A stretch of 64,000 nt of DNA from Prostheceraeus crozeri (lineage: Eukaryota; Platyhelminthes; Polycladida; Euryleptidae), in the NCBI GenBank assembly GCA_907163375.1, contig CAJQUW010006996.1, forward strand, positions 1 to 64,000, written 5' to 3'. Each line of letters starts with the position of its first letter. Position 1 is the first letter of the stretch. This document shows, in pieces, positions 1-10,330 of the stretch. The position numbers and the translations under genes were made by a program. The notes under the pieces are model-generated. The model saw only the letters and a program-made list of their open reading frames with translations, ran no database searches and was not told the origin of the DNA.

Positions 1-520
1 ACCCGCGAACGACCTCGAGTACGCCTTGACCAAAGGTTTATACCTGCCTCGTCGATGAATATGATTGAGCTCTTTGTTGACACCTTCTTCCATCATCCAA
101 CGAGCAAATGCTATGCTTCTCTCTTTCGTTGTTTGAGAATTTCTCTCTACTGGAGAGTCTTCAACTTTGTGATTGAGATCAACTGTTAAATTAAAGTTCT
201 TGGCAGTGTTGTTCGTGACAAACTAGGTTGATCAGGTAAACAAGCATGCATCTCATAGATGATCAAGTGCAAACTCTGGGTGATTGTTCACGATGTTCAC
301 CGCTGTCTCGGTAAGGATTTGGTTCACCTTTCTTCTGTTCGCTCTCATACTTCCTCTCAGAGCTGTTACCTCACCGTTTCTGTTGAGAGCTCTACTGACT
401 ATTGCCCATGCGGATGACCGCTTTATGCCCAATTGTCGAGCAAGTTCTACGTAGTCCTCACCTCGATTGAAGGCATCAAATCATCATTGTTTGCCAGTTG
501 CAGTACTTTTGCAAAAGGCA
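1..520 (-). pseudogene. IS630-like (Tc1/mariner superfamily, DDE_3) transposase remnant
   Basis: Read on the minus strand, about 300-475 encodes an N-terminal helix-turn-helix with EDYVELARQLGIKRSSAWAI, followed by NRNGEVTALRGSMRANRR. Positions 1-70 encode FIDEAGINLWSRRTRGRSR, the first catalytic-Asp motif of the IS630/DDE_3 family. The pieces lie in different frames, with an in-frame stop after FALDHL, a decayed stretch in between and a one-base shift just before the FIDE motif, so this copy is dead. The second Asp and the Glu would lie left of the window. The family inserts at TA by cut-and-paste. No terminal repeat is visible. The HTH and FIDE motifs together make the family call fairly safe. 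Confidence 0.7.
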
Positions 521-804
521 TGTTTGCCACAATGTGAGAAGGTTAAGCTTCAATATTTTCATTATCGGCTACAATGTGAAAAACTAGAATTCATTCAAGC
601 ATCCAGCGAGGGAATACGGCCTGTTTGCTAGGAGCAGGGAAATATGACATTTTACGAACTTTTTATCATCCTTTCTCAAGACGATTTTTTCGCGAAATAA
701 AAAAGTTACGGATAATGTTTGTAAAAGTATGACAAAGACATAAACTTCTGGCAGCATGAATGAATCATAGAAGGCACCATAACATTACATACAATCTCAT
801 TTCC
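521..804. other. AT-rich spacer, nothing recognised
   Basis: No convincing coding, repeat or RNA signal is seen. It separates the IS630-like remnant from the inverted-repeat block. Confidence 0.5.
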
Positions 805-1350
805 AGAATAATACTGCAGCTCTTCACATTTTTATCAGTACATTTAAAAAGTGGTTCTTGCAAGAACAATCTATGAGTCTATGAATTGAATGTATTGAGA
901 CATCATTGCAGTTCCTCGCACTAGTGCAAGAAATGTATATCATCGCATAGCTTGCAGTGCATGCACCACAATTGAACAAACTGTCTGCGATGCTTGAAAC
1001 ACGAGACTCAGGATCTCAATTCCACCTTAAAGGACGATCAGCTATGCGGTATTCTGCCGTATTTCCTGCATGATATTGTGTTCTTGCGCTAGTTGAAGAA
1101 ACTGCAGTGATATCTCATTAAATTCGATGCATAGATTGTCCGTGCAAGAACCACTGTTTAAATGCACTGATATAAATGCAAAGAACTGCAATAACATGCA
1201 GGATGCACAGTATAATAGCACATTGCTTATTGTGCTTCCGCCTACATTTGAACTCACTGTCTAGGTTACTTAAAGCCGTCGACGATTCGGGTCTCGTGTT
1301 TCAAGCAATATACACAGACAGTTCGTTCAATTACGTTGAATGCACTGCAA
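805..1350. repeat. Interleaved inverted repeat, order A-B-A'-B'
   Basis: Segment A (about 805-950) returns in inverted orientation as A' (about 1055-1210). Segment B (about 955-1035) returns inverted as B' (about 1265-1350). Shared blocks include GTGGTTCTTGC, ACAATCTATG and CTTGAAACACGAGAC. The order is not that of one hairpin. It fits two head-to-head pieces of a tandem or dispersed repeat. Short open frames across it are low complexity and match no known family. Confidence 0.65.
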
Positions 1351-1850
1351 GGCATGTGGTAAGATTTTTTCGGACAACAATGTAGGACATTTTCAGGCGC
1401 TTGTGCTCATAATGTTGACTGCTGCTGTTGAAGTGACCAATCGTCAATTTTTTTCTGTACAGTTCATGTTTGATGCAATGCACTGCTATGATAAACTTAT
1501 TCTTGTAGAATATTTAAATTTATAGCTAAATAAACCTTTGGTTGGTGCGATTTTATAAATAAACAACATTGAGTAGTAAGAACTGCGACTTTTTCCATGG
1601 CCACGCTTGCTCTCTATTGTGGTACACATCAAGAATGACAGACAGAACATGCGGGGGACGCAAATGTACTGGTAAATACAGTTCAAAATCACATGCATCA
1701 GAAATTATAGAAGACACGTCATATCGGGTCTGTTTACGAATAAAGTTATCATAAATTTTTACTGAATAAAATACGAAACTAGAATGTCCAATACTGTAAA
1801 ATAGTGCGAAGGTGTGAAGTAAAAGGGGAGAAAGAATGCATGTAAAAAGA
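1351..1850. other. Spacer, nothing recognised
   Basis: AT-rich sequence up to the 3' end of PLE1. Only chance-length open frames occur, with no recognisable motif. Confidence 0.5.
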
Positions 1851-1852
1851 GG

Positions 1853-2629
1853 TTAGCACAACCGGAGAAGGAACAGGCGTTCCTTCTGGGCACATAAATC
1901 CGGCTTGAGCTGTCGAATAGTCACACTCTCCATAATTAACAAGTGAAGGCGGTCTCTAGCTTGCTTGTGGACACGGAATCCCATATCTTCCGTGAGCAGA
2001 AGATTCGCTTTCTGATCGCACGTCATGAGGTGGCGGGATACTGCTGACTGAGGCGGGTTCTTGGACTTCGGTCTTGTGTTGGAAGCAGTCAACCAAACGG
2101 GTATGTGTTCTCTCTTCCGCACTCTGAGGCACCGTTCACTCTTGCCAGCATACCTTGCTCCGCAAGGACAAGTGAATAAGTAAGTTACCAGGGGCTTCTG
2201 GTTGAGTGGAACGATGTCCTTGATTATATTCCGTGTGAGCGTTCGAATTCTATAGACGGGGATGACACGTAATTGATAGAAACTATCTTCAATGATACGG
2301 CGGATCTTCCCTGCTATAGATTCGCTTTCAGGTCCATAGTATTGAATTTCGAAATAGAAGGGCTTCTTCTGGACCGCAGGGACCTTCTCAGGAAATGGCT
2401 GGGAGTGTTTCTTCAGAAACCAGTGTGGAAACCCGTTGTTCTCCAAAGTGCGCTGTAGGAAGAGGAGCTCTTGCGCAAGATGGCAGGGGGAGCATAGTTG
2501 TCTAGCTCGGTGAAATAGCGTCCTGACCAAGTTAGCTTTATATTTCTTTGGGCAAAAGGAACGATAGTTCTTGTAAAGGCCTGTGTACGTATGTATCCTT
2601 GCGGTACACAGAAGTTGTGATGGATCCAT
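1853..2629 (-). pseudogene. PLE1 RT thumb, linker and GIY-YIG nuclease
   Basis: A 258-residue frame starts in the RT C-terminal part (YKANLVRTLFHRARQLCS). It crosses a linker with VIPVYRIRTLTRNIIKDIVP and ends in a GIY-YIG-type nuclease: YLFTCPCGARYAGKSERCLR with the following RVRKREH. The GIY is changed to TCP-C and the YIG to YAG, as is common in Penelope nucleases, while the Arg and His downstream remain. The nuclease is thought to nick the target. The family call is firm, and activity is not expected. Confidence 0.8.
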
Positions 2630-3347
2630 TAGGGTTCACGTGCAGCTTCACATCTAAGAAGTGGTCGGCGTCTTCCTCCTTTGTGAACACGATCGCTGGA
2701 TGCTGACTGTTGAGCTTCTGGAACACGTCCCTCATTTCTTCATCGTCTTGAACTATCAGGAAAGTGTCGTCTACGTAGCGGCCGTAGTACTTCATACTAT
2801 CCAATGTAGATGACAAGTTCCTCTCCAATCTCCCCATGAAGAGCTCGCTGAACGATCCACTAAGTGGCGAGCCCATGGCGAGTCCATCGATTTGCGAGTA
2901 GCAATCGTTATTGAATGAGAACTTGACGTTGGACACCAAAGTTGATAATAGCATACGACAGTTGGACTCACTGAGCACACAATCATGCAGCTTGGGAGGG
3001 GAACGGTCGGAATTGTACAACTCTTTACACATCACATCAATTGTCTCAGCAACAGGGATACTTGTGAAGAGGATTCTGACATCGAATGAAACCATTCGTT
3101 CTTGATTTTCTAGTTGCAGATTCACGACATCTCTTCGGAAATTGAATGAGTCCTTGATGGTGTACTTATTGAAGTTACACAACAGAGGCTTCAGCAGCTG
3201 CTCATCAACGTACTTGGATAATTTGTGGTAAGCTGATCCGACCATTGACAACACTGGACGGCAGGGCATATCAGCTTTGTCTACCTTGGCCATTCCATAT
3301 AGTCTTGGGATTATGCATCCTGGCGGGATCAGATTCATGGAATTCAT
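2538..3347 (-). pseudogene. PLE1 reverse transcriptase domain
   Basis: A 269-residue open frame holds the RT core in order: IPRLYGMAKVDKADMPCRPV; MVSFDVRILFTSIPV, which carries the first catalytic Asp; IDGLAMGSPLSGSFSELFMG; YYGRYVDDTFLI with the catalytic DD pair; and DHFLDVKL. Penelope RTs copy element RNA onto a nicked chromosomal 3' end and are relatives of telomerase RT. The upstream part of the polyprotein is absent and the downstream nuclease is in another frame, so this is a fragment. Confidence 0.85.
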
Positions 3348-3547
3348 GGAGAAAAGAATTCAAACAAAACCTATTGTTTATGCCGATGACATTACCTTGT
3401 TACATTTTGATTGTCCTAGTATTAATTCTGACTTCTACTCTGAACATGGACAAAAAAGAAGAAACTGATTGTAAATGTTGAAAAATCTAAATGTATGTAT
3501 GACCCTTTCCAGGAATATTTCTAATTGTAAGACCATGGATATTGTAA
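3341..3547 (+). pseudogene. LINE-1A reverse transcriptase fragment, left part
   Basis: This encodes KPIVYADDITLLHF, the YADD catalytic motif of a non-LTR RT, then a stretch reading like NVEKSKCM, then TLSRNISNCKTMDIVIN. Small frame shifts separate these blocks. The frame that ends at TTAA 3548-3551 continues without loss at 6379 beyond piggyBac 1. So this is the left part of one LINE copy that piggyBac split. Confidence 0.75.
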
Positions 3548-3741
3548 TTAACCCATTAAGTCCTAGCGTGACCATATGGTCACAACCACACTATTATATT
3601 AAAGTTGATCCAATTTTTTTATATGTTTGAACAATTATCTTGTTTTCGCTTTAATAATATAGCAGAATACCCAGTTGTTTTAGTTCACAGTATTTTCGAT
3701 TGGCTGTCATCTCTTGTTTCGGTGGCGCTAAGTGAAATATC

Positions 3742-5946
3742 ATGGCTACATCGTCCAAGAGGAGAAAAACGTAAGTAACGCTTTTTCATTGCATTCTGAA
3801 CACCTGAAAAACTAATCAGTGAAGCAACAGTCCCAGTGTATGTTACTATCACGACCTATAAGGTGTTATTGGATATAGGAAATTTCGTTTGATGGATGAT
3901 CTACCTAAGAACCAGTTATGTAATCATGATGTGACCATATGGTCACGCTAGGACTTACGAGATACATACATCTCTGTACAAAGTTGAATTTTAACATGTT
4001 TAGAATACCAAACTTCTCTTGGTTTTTAAAAATAAAGAGGCAAAGCTAAGAATTTGCATTGAATATGCATAAATGACGTGTTTGAAAATTACAACCCGGC
4101 AATATTTTCTCGTTAAAAAAAGTTTGGCTGGGGAATCGAACCTGTGTCCTTACGGATAGTGTATCAAACAACGATACCACTGCGCCACTCGCGCATCTGC
4201 TTGCTGTCATCTACTTAGACTGACATATTAATTTGCAGGTACACTGATGATGACGTTGTCGTTGTGGAGCAAGATGAAATCGACGAGAATGACATTTTCA
4301 TAGAGCCGCCTGACGCAGCTGTTTTAACAGACTAAGATTCGGGTGATGAAGCGGATCATCTGTCGGGAAACCAGTTACGTGCACAAGCGCATGTAGCATG
4401 CCTTGAAGACGAGGACGCAGGGTAGGCCTACAAATATGAATTCGACTTCGAGCTACTTTCCAACATAGAAAAGTCTTTGAAGTGGTGTAGAAAGGACAAT
4501 AAAAATAATATCCCCCTATTTCCAGAACCCAGTTATGATCGATACAGAGATTTTTCTCCGATCGAGCTATTCGAACTCTTTTTTGGTGATGAGATCATTG
4601 ATCACATATGTGTTGAAACACAAAGGTATATTATGCAGAAAAATGAGCCTCATCTACATTTTTCGAAATCGGAAGTTGAGACTTTTATTGGAATAATGAT
4701 TCTCTCAGGTTACGTCTCCTATCCAAATCGCAGGATGTTTTGGGAGAACCAGGACGATACCCGGAACTCCATGGTATACCAAAGTATGAGGCGAAATCGT
4801 TTTGAAACTTTGATGACCCGAATTCACTTCGCAGATAATAGCATTATAGATATGAATGATAAGTTATTCAAAGTGAGACCTTTGATCACACATCTAAGCA
4901 GGAAATTTAGAGAACATTTTGTGCCCGAGCAGCATCTAAGCTATGATGAGTCCATGATCAGATATTTCGGATCTCATGGAATCAAACAGTTTATCGCTAA
5001 TAAACCCATACGGTTTGGGTATAAATGTTGTTCCCTCAACTCTAGTAGTGGGTATCTTCTGTCTTTTGAGGTGTATCAGGGGAGAACAATGAAAATTGAT
5101 AGAGAACAATATGAGAAATCTTTTGGAAAGGCAACAGCACCTTTATTTTCATTCTTAGACGAACTGGAACGTATTCAAAAGTTACCGTATCTTATATACT
5201 TTGATAACCTTTTCACTAGTCTGAAACCTTAGTTGAGTTCTCTAATCGAGGATACGGTGGTACAGGTACTTGGAGAGAAAACAGAATTCCGAAATCATGT
5301 CCAATTCGCCCAAACGAGGCAAAGTGTGATAGAGGCACAATTTCTTTTGCTTCAGATAGTAAGACAAACATCGTTATTGCACATTGGAAGGACAATAAGG
5401 TTGTTACAGTAGGTTCTAATTGTCACTCAATACACCCTATAGGGGAATGTCGTAGATATTGTCGTCAATCGGGTCAGAAAATATCAGTTTCATGTCCAAA
5501 CGTAATCAAATCATACAACCAATGGATGGGTGGAACTGATCGAATGGATCAAAACGTCTCTATGTATCGGACAAATATCAAAGGAAAAAAGTGGTATTTC
5601 CCTATTTTTTCATGGTTAATTGATGTGGCCATTCAGAATGCATGGCTACTTCATCGGGGTATTCACAGAAATTGCGCACTTTTTAGAGTTTCGCCGGAGA
5701 ATTGCGCTTTCTATTTTAAACCTAAATGGTGTTAAACCATCAGGTGGTGGTTGACCACCACTTCGGGAAAGAGGATTATCCGCGGATGTACGTTTTGATA
5801 ATGTAGGACACTATGTGCGAGTTCCCACTGGTTCAAAACGTCGACGATGCCAAGGAGATAATTGTTCCTCAGTGATTAGATCCGAATGTACTAAATGTAA
5901 CGTTGGTTTGTGCATTTCCTGCTTCGAAAATTATCATAAACCATGA
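3742..5946 (+). pseudogene. piggyBac 1 transposase (PGBD-like), two exons
   Basis: Exon 1 (3742-3770) encodes MATSSKRRKT and ends at a consensus donor GTAAGT. Exon 2 starts at 4239 after TTTGCAG and continues YTDDDVVVVEQDEIDEN in the same frame. Two in-frame stops fall in the acidic N-terminal region. The core starts near 4477 with FPEPSYDRYRDFSPIELFEL. Catalytic Asp motifs are HLSYDESMIRYFG, YLIYFDNLFTSL and YNQWMGGTDRMDQNV. A frame shift falls just after the second motif (about 5230) and another near 5730. The C-terminus is a cysteine-rich finger, CQGDNCSSVIRSECTKC then CISCFENYH. Family length and order are otherwise complete. Confidence 0.88.
4124..4194 (-). ncRNA. tRNA-like Pol III promoter sequence in the piggyBac 1 intron
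   Basis: On the minus strand an A box TGGCGCAGTGGTATC (4187 to 4173) is followed 45 nt later by a perfect B box GGTTCGATTCC (4142 to 4132), the spacing of a real tRNA gene. Acceptor and anticodon stems do not pair well, so it is not a functional tRNA. It looks like a tRNA-derived SINE head or tRNA relic. It lies wholly within intron 1 (3771-4238), antisense to the transposase. Confidence 0.6.
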
Positions 5947-6378
5947 CATTCAGAATTGTGTTGAATCTTTGATAAGCTGACATTTTGATAATGAATACAT
6001 CTGATAATAATTTTGTGTAACAAAGAAAATTATATTTGCTATTCCTTTTGTTGATTATTGATAATCACCATTGTTCGAATTTCATCAGTTTCGTGATGAA
6101 TAGTAAATTGTATTCATTGTATCAAGAAATGTAGTTTTGTTAATCACTTGCCATATTCAAAAGCAATATGTACCTCGTAAGTCCTAGCGTGACCATATGG
6201 TCACACCATGTACCCTGTAAGTCCTAGCGTGACCATGTGGTCACAGGCTGCAGATGTAAAACTAAAGAAGCACCGGCATAATTTCAATCATAAATGCGCA
6301 AAGTAACCCCTAAGGATGCGTAAAACAAAATATATTAGATTTCTGTGATGTAAAATAATTCGGGCATTAATGGGTTAA

Positions 6379-7221
6379 TAATTCCACTATTGAACAGATT
6401 GATTGTATAAAAATTTTGGGAGTGTATTTTACCTCAGACCTTCGCTGGGACGTTCAATTCGCAAAACTGTATGCTAAATATTGTCGTTCCATGTCATTTG
6501 TACGCCGTTTACGTAATAATAACAACCGTGGTGAAGTCGTTTGGCAGGCTTTTGTAAGTCTTGTGCTGTGTCATATAACATTTTGTTGGCCCATCATTTG
6601 TGATGTAAGTGTAAAGAACTTTCAAAAACTTGACCGTCTATACCGCCTTGCAATTCGATGGTCAAATGTTCAAGGCAAACCCCATCTGCGTGACTTTCTG
6701 CACAAAATGTGTACTAAACTAATCAAAAAGATCAGTGGTAATCCCCATATTCATCCGCTTGTCGAATTTTTTACTGTAAGAGACCCTGCTCGTGTTGTTC
6801 GTCGCTCCTGGAAATTGCTACCTCAACGACGATCCTCCTCACTCTACAATGGAAGTTCCGTGAAATACTCGAGATTCACATGATGTAATTGCTGTAACCA
6901 GTCATACCATAGAAATCGACAACAATAAAACCTCTACAACGGAGGTTAAGCTTCATGCAATACACAATAGTGGCACATAAATCGCACGCATTTTCACTTA
7001 GATACACTTGTCAACGGCTGTATCATTGGGTTAGAATCAGTCACATGTGCAATTCTAAGCTTTTCATTGGTGATCCATGCCCCAACTTAGTTCCCTCGGA
7101 TGTGCCGCGACCTTGAGTCAATTTCTATTCTAGTCAACTTTAGATAAACAATCTATTTCTAGGAGTCATACTGCTCGTTGTATTGATTGAAAATAAAGCA
7201 TTCTATTATTATTATTATCAC
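6379..7221 (+). mobile_element. LINE-1A 3' part, right of piggyBac 1
   Basis: The frame STIEQIDCIKILGVYFTSDL continues the RT fragment at 3341-3547. It runs through WDVQFAKLYAKYCRSMSFVR and on to VRDPARVVRRSWKLLPQRR, ending at the stop at 6881-6883. This is the thumb and C-terminal region of a CR1/Jockey-type RT. About 320 bp of 3' UTR follow and end in AATAAAG and an (ATT)n tail at about 7203-7219, the usual 3' microsatellite of this LINE type. The 5' end is missing. Confidence 0.8.
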
Positions 7222-7849
7222 ACGGCGATTCTTTGCGCTTTCTCAGAAAATCACTAGACTTAACTTTTGAGCGAATAATATCAGCATCAGTTAGTTCCAT
7301 TGCGGTGCGAATTGATCAAGAAAGTGACGAAATTCAGTCTCACACGAGGACACGACACTCGAGTTACACGACGACAATAAAGGCAAGTAATGAATGCGTA
7401 GTCACAGACAAACTCAGACAGGCAGACAATAGTCACAAAACATCAGTTGTTTTACGCTGTTGTTGTCTGATCGCTATTCGTAGCCAATCACACTTGATCT
7501 AAGTGTTCCTGTACTTTCCCATAAGGCAGGCATTGGATATGGTTGACGTTGGCGTGAAGCAAGCTTTTAGATCGCTGTGGAATCGTGTTAGGTGCACCAC
7601 AACACCTGCATTGTCTCGTCATATGTTTATTGCAACGCTTGGCAGAGTTTACCGGTACCGGTACCGGTAAACCGGTTCCATCTCTGATAGTCACAGCAAC
7701 GGTAAATAGTGAAAAATAGCGCTGACTGTATCGGAAATGGATTTCTCTACTGTGACTGCGGTAGGTGGATGATGGAAGATGAACGATGGAAGGTGGAAGA
7801 TGGCAGATGAAAATCGTCTCATCATGCCTTATGGAAGACGCCTTGAAGA
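7222..7849. other. Spacer with short simple repeats
   Basis: It contains an ACCGGT/GGTACC simple repeat at 7651-7676 and purine-rich GATGGAAGATG repeats at about 7770-7830. A minus-strand open frame (7488-7865) has a few Cys residues, RCNKHMTRQCRCCG, but no family is recognised. Confidence 0.45.
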
Positions 7850-8545
7850 ATGTACAAAGAGGCAAGTGACATGGAAGACGGAAGACTCCTTTTCCTGTGT
7901 GACAGCGGCTTTGCTGATCTGCATGACTTGATGGCAGAGTTCGACAAACGAATAATGGTGCGCTTTAATGAAATATCCAATAAAATAACATTCATCGAGG
8001 CTCAGTGGAGAAGGTTCAATCAGAACAAATTCGCGTGTCTTTAGAGATGGGAAACATCAAAGACATTATTGTACAATAGCAAAAGCAAATAGAAAAATTT
8101 GAAGTAGAGAAGCGAGAACTGAGCTTCATTATTACTGCAATATCCGAAGATGAAATTAAGATGGATGATGAATCACTATCTACTGACAGTAAAAACGTGA
8201 AAGATCTGTATGTACGGACTACGACAACCTTTCTTTGATTGAATGTGTTCGTCTTGGACATTTTAACCGAAATCGAAGTCGTCTGGTCAAGATCAAACTT
8301 AATCGCGTTCAAACAGGAAATAATTTATTAAAATTGCAGAGACGGTTGAGGCAGAATGATGGCGTAAAAATCTTTCGGTGCCATTTATAAAAAGCCTGAC
8401 CGTTCTCCTTTAGCACATAAAGAAGATAAACGTCTGCGCGAAAAGTTAAACGAGTTGCGTTTAATAGCCTCGGATCCTGACAAAATATACATTAAGTCGG
8501 GACAATTGTTTCAAAGCTCGACGTTGATCGATAAATATAGCATCG
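7850..8545 (+). pseudogene. LINE-1B ORF1-like protein remnant
   Basis: The region encodes, in shifted frames, a coiled-coil stretch (FNEISNKITFIEAQ, then KQIEKFEVEKRELS). An RRM-like ORF1 core follows: LIECVRLGHFNRNRSRLVKI then KLNRVQTGNNLLKLQRRLRQ. It ends with a block reading YKKPDRSPLAHKEDKRLREK then LNELR and IYIKSGQLFQSS. The order coiled coil, RRM-like core, then a basic C-terminal domain fits ORF1 proteins of non-LTR retrotransposons, which bind element RNA. Several frame shifts and stops are present. The family is called by pattern only. Confidence 0.65.
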
Positions 8546-8561
8546 GAAACCACCTGTTTTG

Positions 8562-8978
8562 ACAGATGAGTGTTAATGATGTCAAAGCTTTACAGGTAAC
8601 AACGCCATGACTCTATTGAGGAACGTTGATAGGCTGCAGTCAATGTGCCCAATGGTAGCGTTGAAATATGTACGTGCTTTTCGTACTTTTGAAAGTGTAG
8701 CTACTTCTTGTTTTGGCAACGATCTCAAATCAAACTATAAAGAGGATGTGAAGTCGTTTCGAGAGGCCTACATGGATTTATCCATTACAGCAACTCCTAA
8801 AATCCATGCGATTTTCCACCACATCATAGAATTTTGTGAAAAAAGAGGCAGTAGTCTTGGTCCATATAGTGAACAGACATCGGAGTCAGCTCATCATGAC
8901 TTCATCTGTGTGATGGCTACACTTCAAGCTTCCGTCATGGTCGAAATCTACTGAGAACGTTGCGAGTGTATAACAGCC
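8562..8978 (+). pseudogene. C-terminal fragment of an unassigned transposon-associated protein
   Basis: A 115-residue frame reads KYVRAFRTFESVATSCFGND, then SITATPKIHAIFHHIIEFCE and LGPYSEQTSESAHHDF. The next frame continues HGRNLLRTLRVYNSRHI and stops, so one shift falls near 8915. This looks like a conserved C-terminal block seen in invertebrate transposon-associated proteins, but I cannot name the superfamily. It sits between LINE-1B ORF1 and endonuclease sequence, so it may be part of an element inserted there. Confidence 0.5.
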
Positions 8979-9880
8979 GCCATATTTAGTTTGTTTTAGG
9001 AATTGTCATATATTGTTATTATCACCGTGTTAAATGCACATTGCTACATGCAAGAGTACGAGAGTTGTTTTATCATTGATACAAAGTTGGAAATATTATA
9101 AATACGCATATAGACTTAAAACTTATATTCATGAATTTTCTACATGTAGATTAAAATAGTGAATTGAATTGTTACAGTCTATCATTACGATCTAGTCAGT
9201 CTAATTCATATAAGTAGATGAAATGGTAATTTTATGACAGTGGATGATTCTATGGTGCGTTAATTTACATTGCTTTATTATCAATATTATTTTAGCTTTA
9301 ATTTATAATGTCTAATTACAACAGTTAATTATTTCCATGATATAATTATGCATGGCAGGTACTCGTATCGTAGTCAAGCACCGATAGATAAGACATCTTG
9401 CAGAATATAGTATGTCCATTTAAGCCTTTATGTAAAGCAGAAAAAGTGTAACGGCGCATTTAGAAATTATAACACACACTTAGACTAAAAAGCCTGACAA
9501 ATAACATTGAAATAGGAACAAATAAAGACCATGATTTGCAAAATTGCTATTCTTACTACTTATTTTTTGTAAAAGTAGTATGGAAATTTAAAATAAAGAT
9601 TTCTCGAAATTTCACTGACCGATTTTTTTAAAAATTGCACCAAGTGAACTCCAACAATATGTAGTATCATCAAATGTTAAAATTAGCTCTGGTGCATCCA
9701 TCTCCAAAAATAAAATCATGTTTCCAACACACCGTGGATGATGTACAAAGCGATACAACTTCCGTCTGCAATATTGTATACATCATAGATATGCTTGTTG
9801 TAATTAAACTTCCACTGTCGATTTGCTATCCGCCCTATTTCATAAGTTTGTAATATGAGAATCACGTGGACTTCGAGTGT
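8979..9880. other. AT-rich spacer, nothing recognised
   Basis: No coding or repeat signal is supported. It may be the non-coding part of whatever element contributed 8562-8978. Confidence 0.45.
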
Positions 9881-9884
9881 ATTG

Positions 9885-10330
9885 AAAATTGTCAAAATCC
9901 TTGGCCTCTAGTAAATCACATAACTCAACGTTGTCAACCACAAGTATTTCAGTATTGTATACGAATGCGCGCTCAATTGTTAACAAAATGCAGCTCCTTA
10001 TTGCCTATGTTTCCCATGTGAAGCCTCATGTAATAATTGAATCATGTGCCAATCCCGATGTAAATGACTCCCATTTAACCATCCCGAATTTTTCGATGTA
10101 TCGATGTGACCGGCCGCGTGGATGGCATCAGTACAGGCGCTTTCATCTATATAATTGAGTTATTAATGTCATTTAAAGCTAGTGAGTTTTCTTCCCTTCG
10201 AGTCGAAGGTCTTTCTTTTAAAGTAAACATTTCTTCGACCTGTTCGTTAACTTCGACAACTGCATGATGCGATTTTCTGTCCTGCTTAAAACCTACCTAT
10301 TTCGTTGTGACGTATAACAATGGACTTTTA
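9885..10330 (+). pseudogene. LINE-1B endonuclease (APE-type) N-terminal remnant
   Basis: The frame encodes SISVLYTNARSIVNKMQLLI, then KPHVIIESCANPDVNDSHLT and IPNFSMYRCDRP. This is the N-terminal half of an apurinic-type endonuclease (pattern N-RS-NK, E, then IP-F-YR-DR). The sequence shifts frame at the following GGG region, and the trace continues weakly (SSLRVEGLSFKVNISS) to about 10300. ORF2 of a non-LTR element nicks target DNA with this domain. No RT follows, so the copy is cut off here. Confidence 0.65.

Larger units (their letters stand above)
1853..3347 (-). mobile_element. Penelope-like element PLE1, 5'-truncated
   Basis: The minus strand encodes a reverse transcriptase followed by a GIY-YIG nuclease, the diagnostic order of Penelope-like retroelements. 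The RT begins at the conserved GCIIPRLYGMAKVDK block, so the N-terminus is missing. The break lies against LINE sequence that begins near 3341 on the opposite strand. The RT and nuclease frames are offset, so the copy is broken. No terminal repeat or 3' hammerhead motif is seen downstream of 1853. It is clearly different in sequence from PLE2 and PLE3. Confidence 0.85.
3560..6244. repeat. piggyBac 1 subterminal palindromic repeats (4 copies)
   Basis: GTCCTAGCGTGACC followed by ATATGGTCAC occurs at 3560-3583 (plus), about 3931-3954 (inverted), 6181-6204 (plus) and 6220-6243 (plus, with one ATATGG to ATGTGG change). The core GTGACCATATGGTCAC is a 16-bp perfect palindrome. There are two copies near each end. 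By analogy with other cut-and-paste elements these are probably transposase-binding sites, but that is inference. Confidence 0.8.
3552..6374 (+). mobile_element. piggyBac element 1, nearly whole
   Basis: The element is flanked by TTAA at 3548-3551 and 6375-6378, with 8-bp terminal inverted repeats CCCATTAA / TTAATGGG. Inside both ends lie copies of a repeat GTCCTAGCG plus the perfect palindrome GTGACCATATGGTCAC. It carries one transposase gene on the plus strand with a short first exon. The host site is a LINE RT frame that reads through when the element is removed at one TTAA. The transposase has a few disabling changes, so this copy is no longer autonomous. Confidence 0.92.

Noticed and set aside
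4124-4194. A functional tRNA gene in the piggyBac 1 intron
   Set aside because: Spacing is right, but the acceptor and anticodon stems fail to pair.
7233-7502. 89-codon open frame after the LINE tail
   Set aside because: No motif, no start context and no homologue type; taken as chance.
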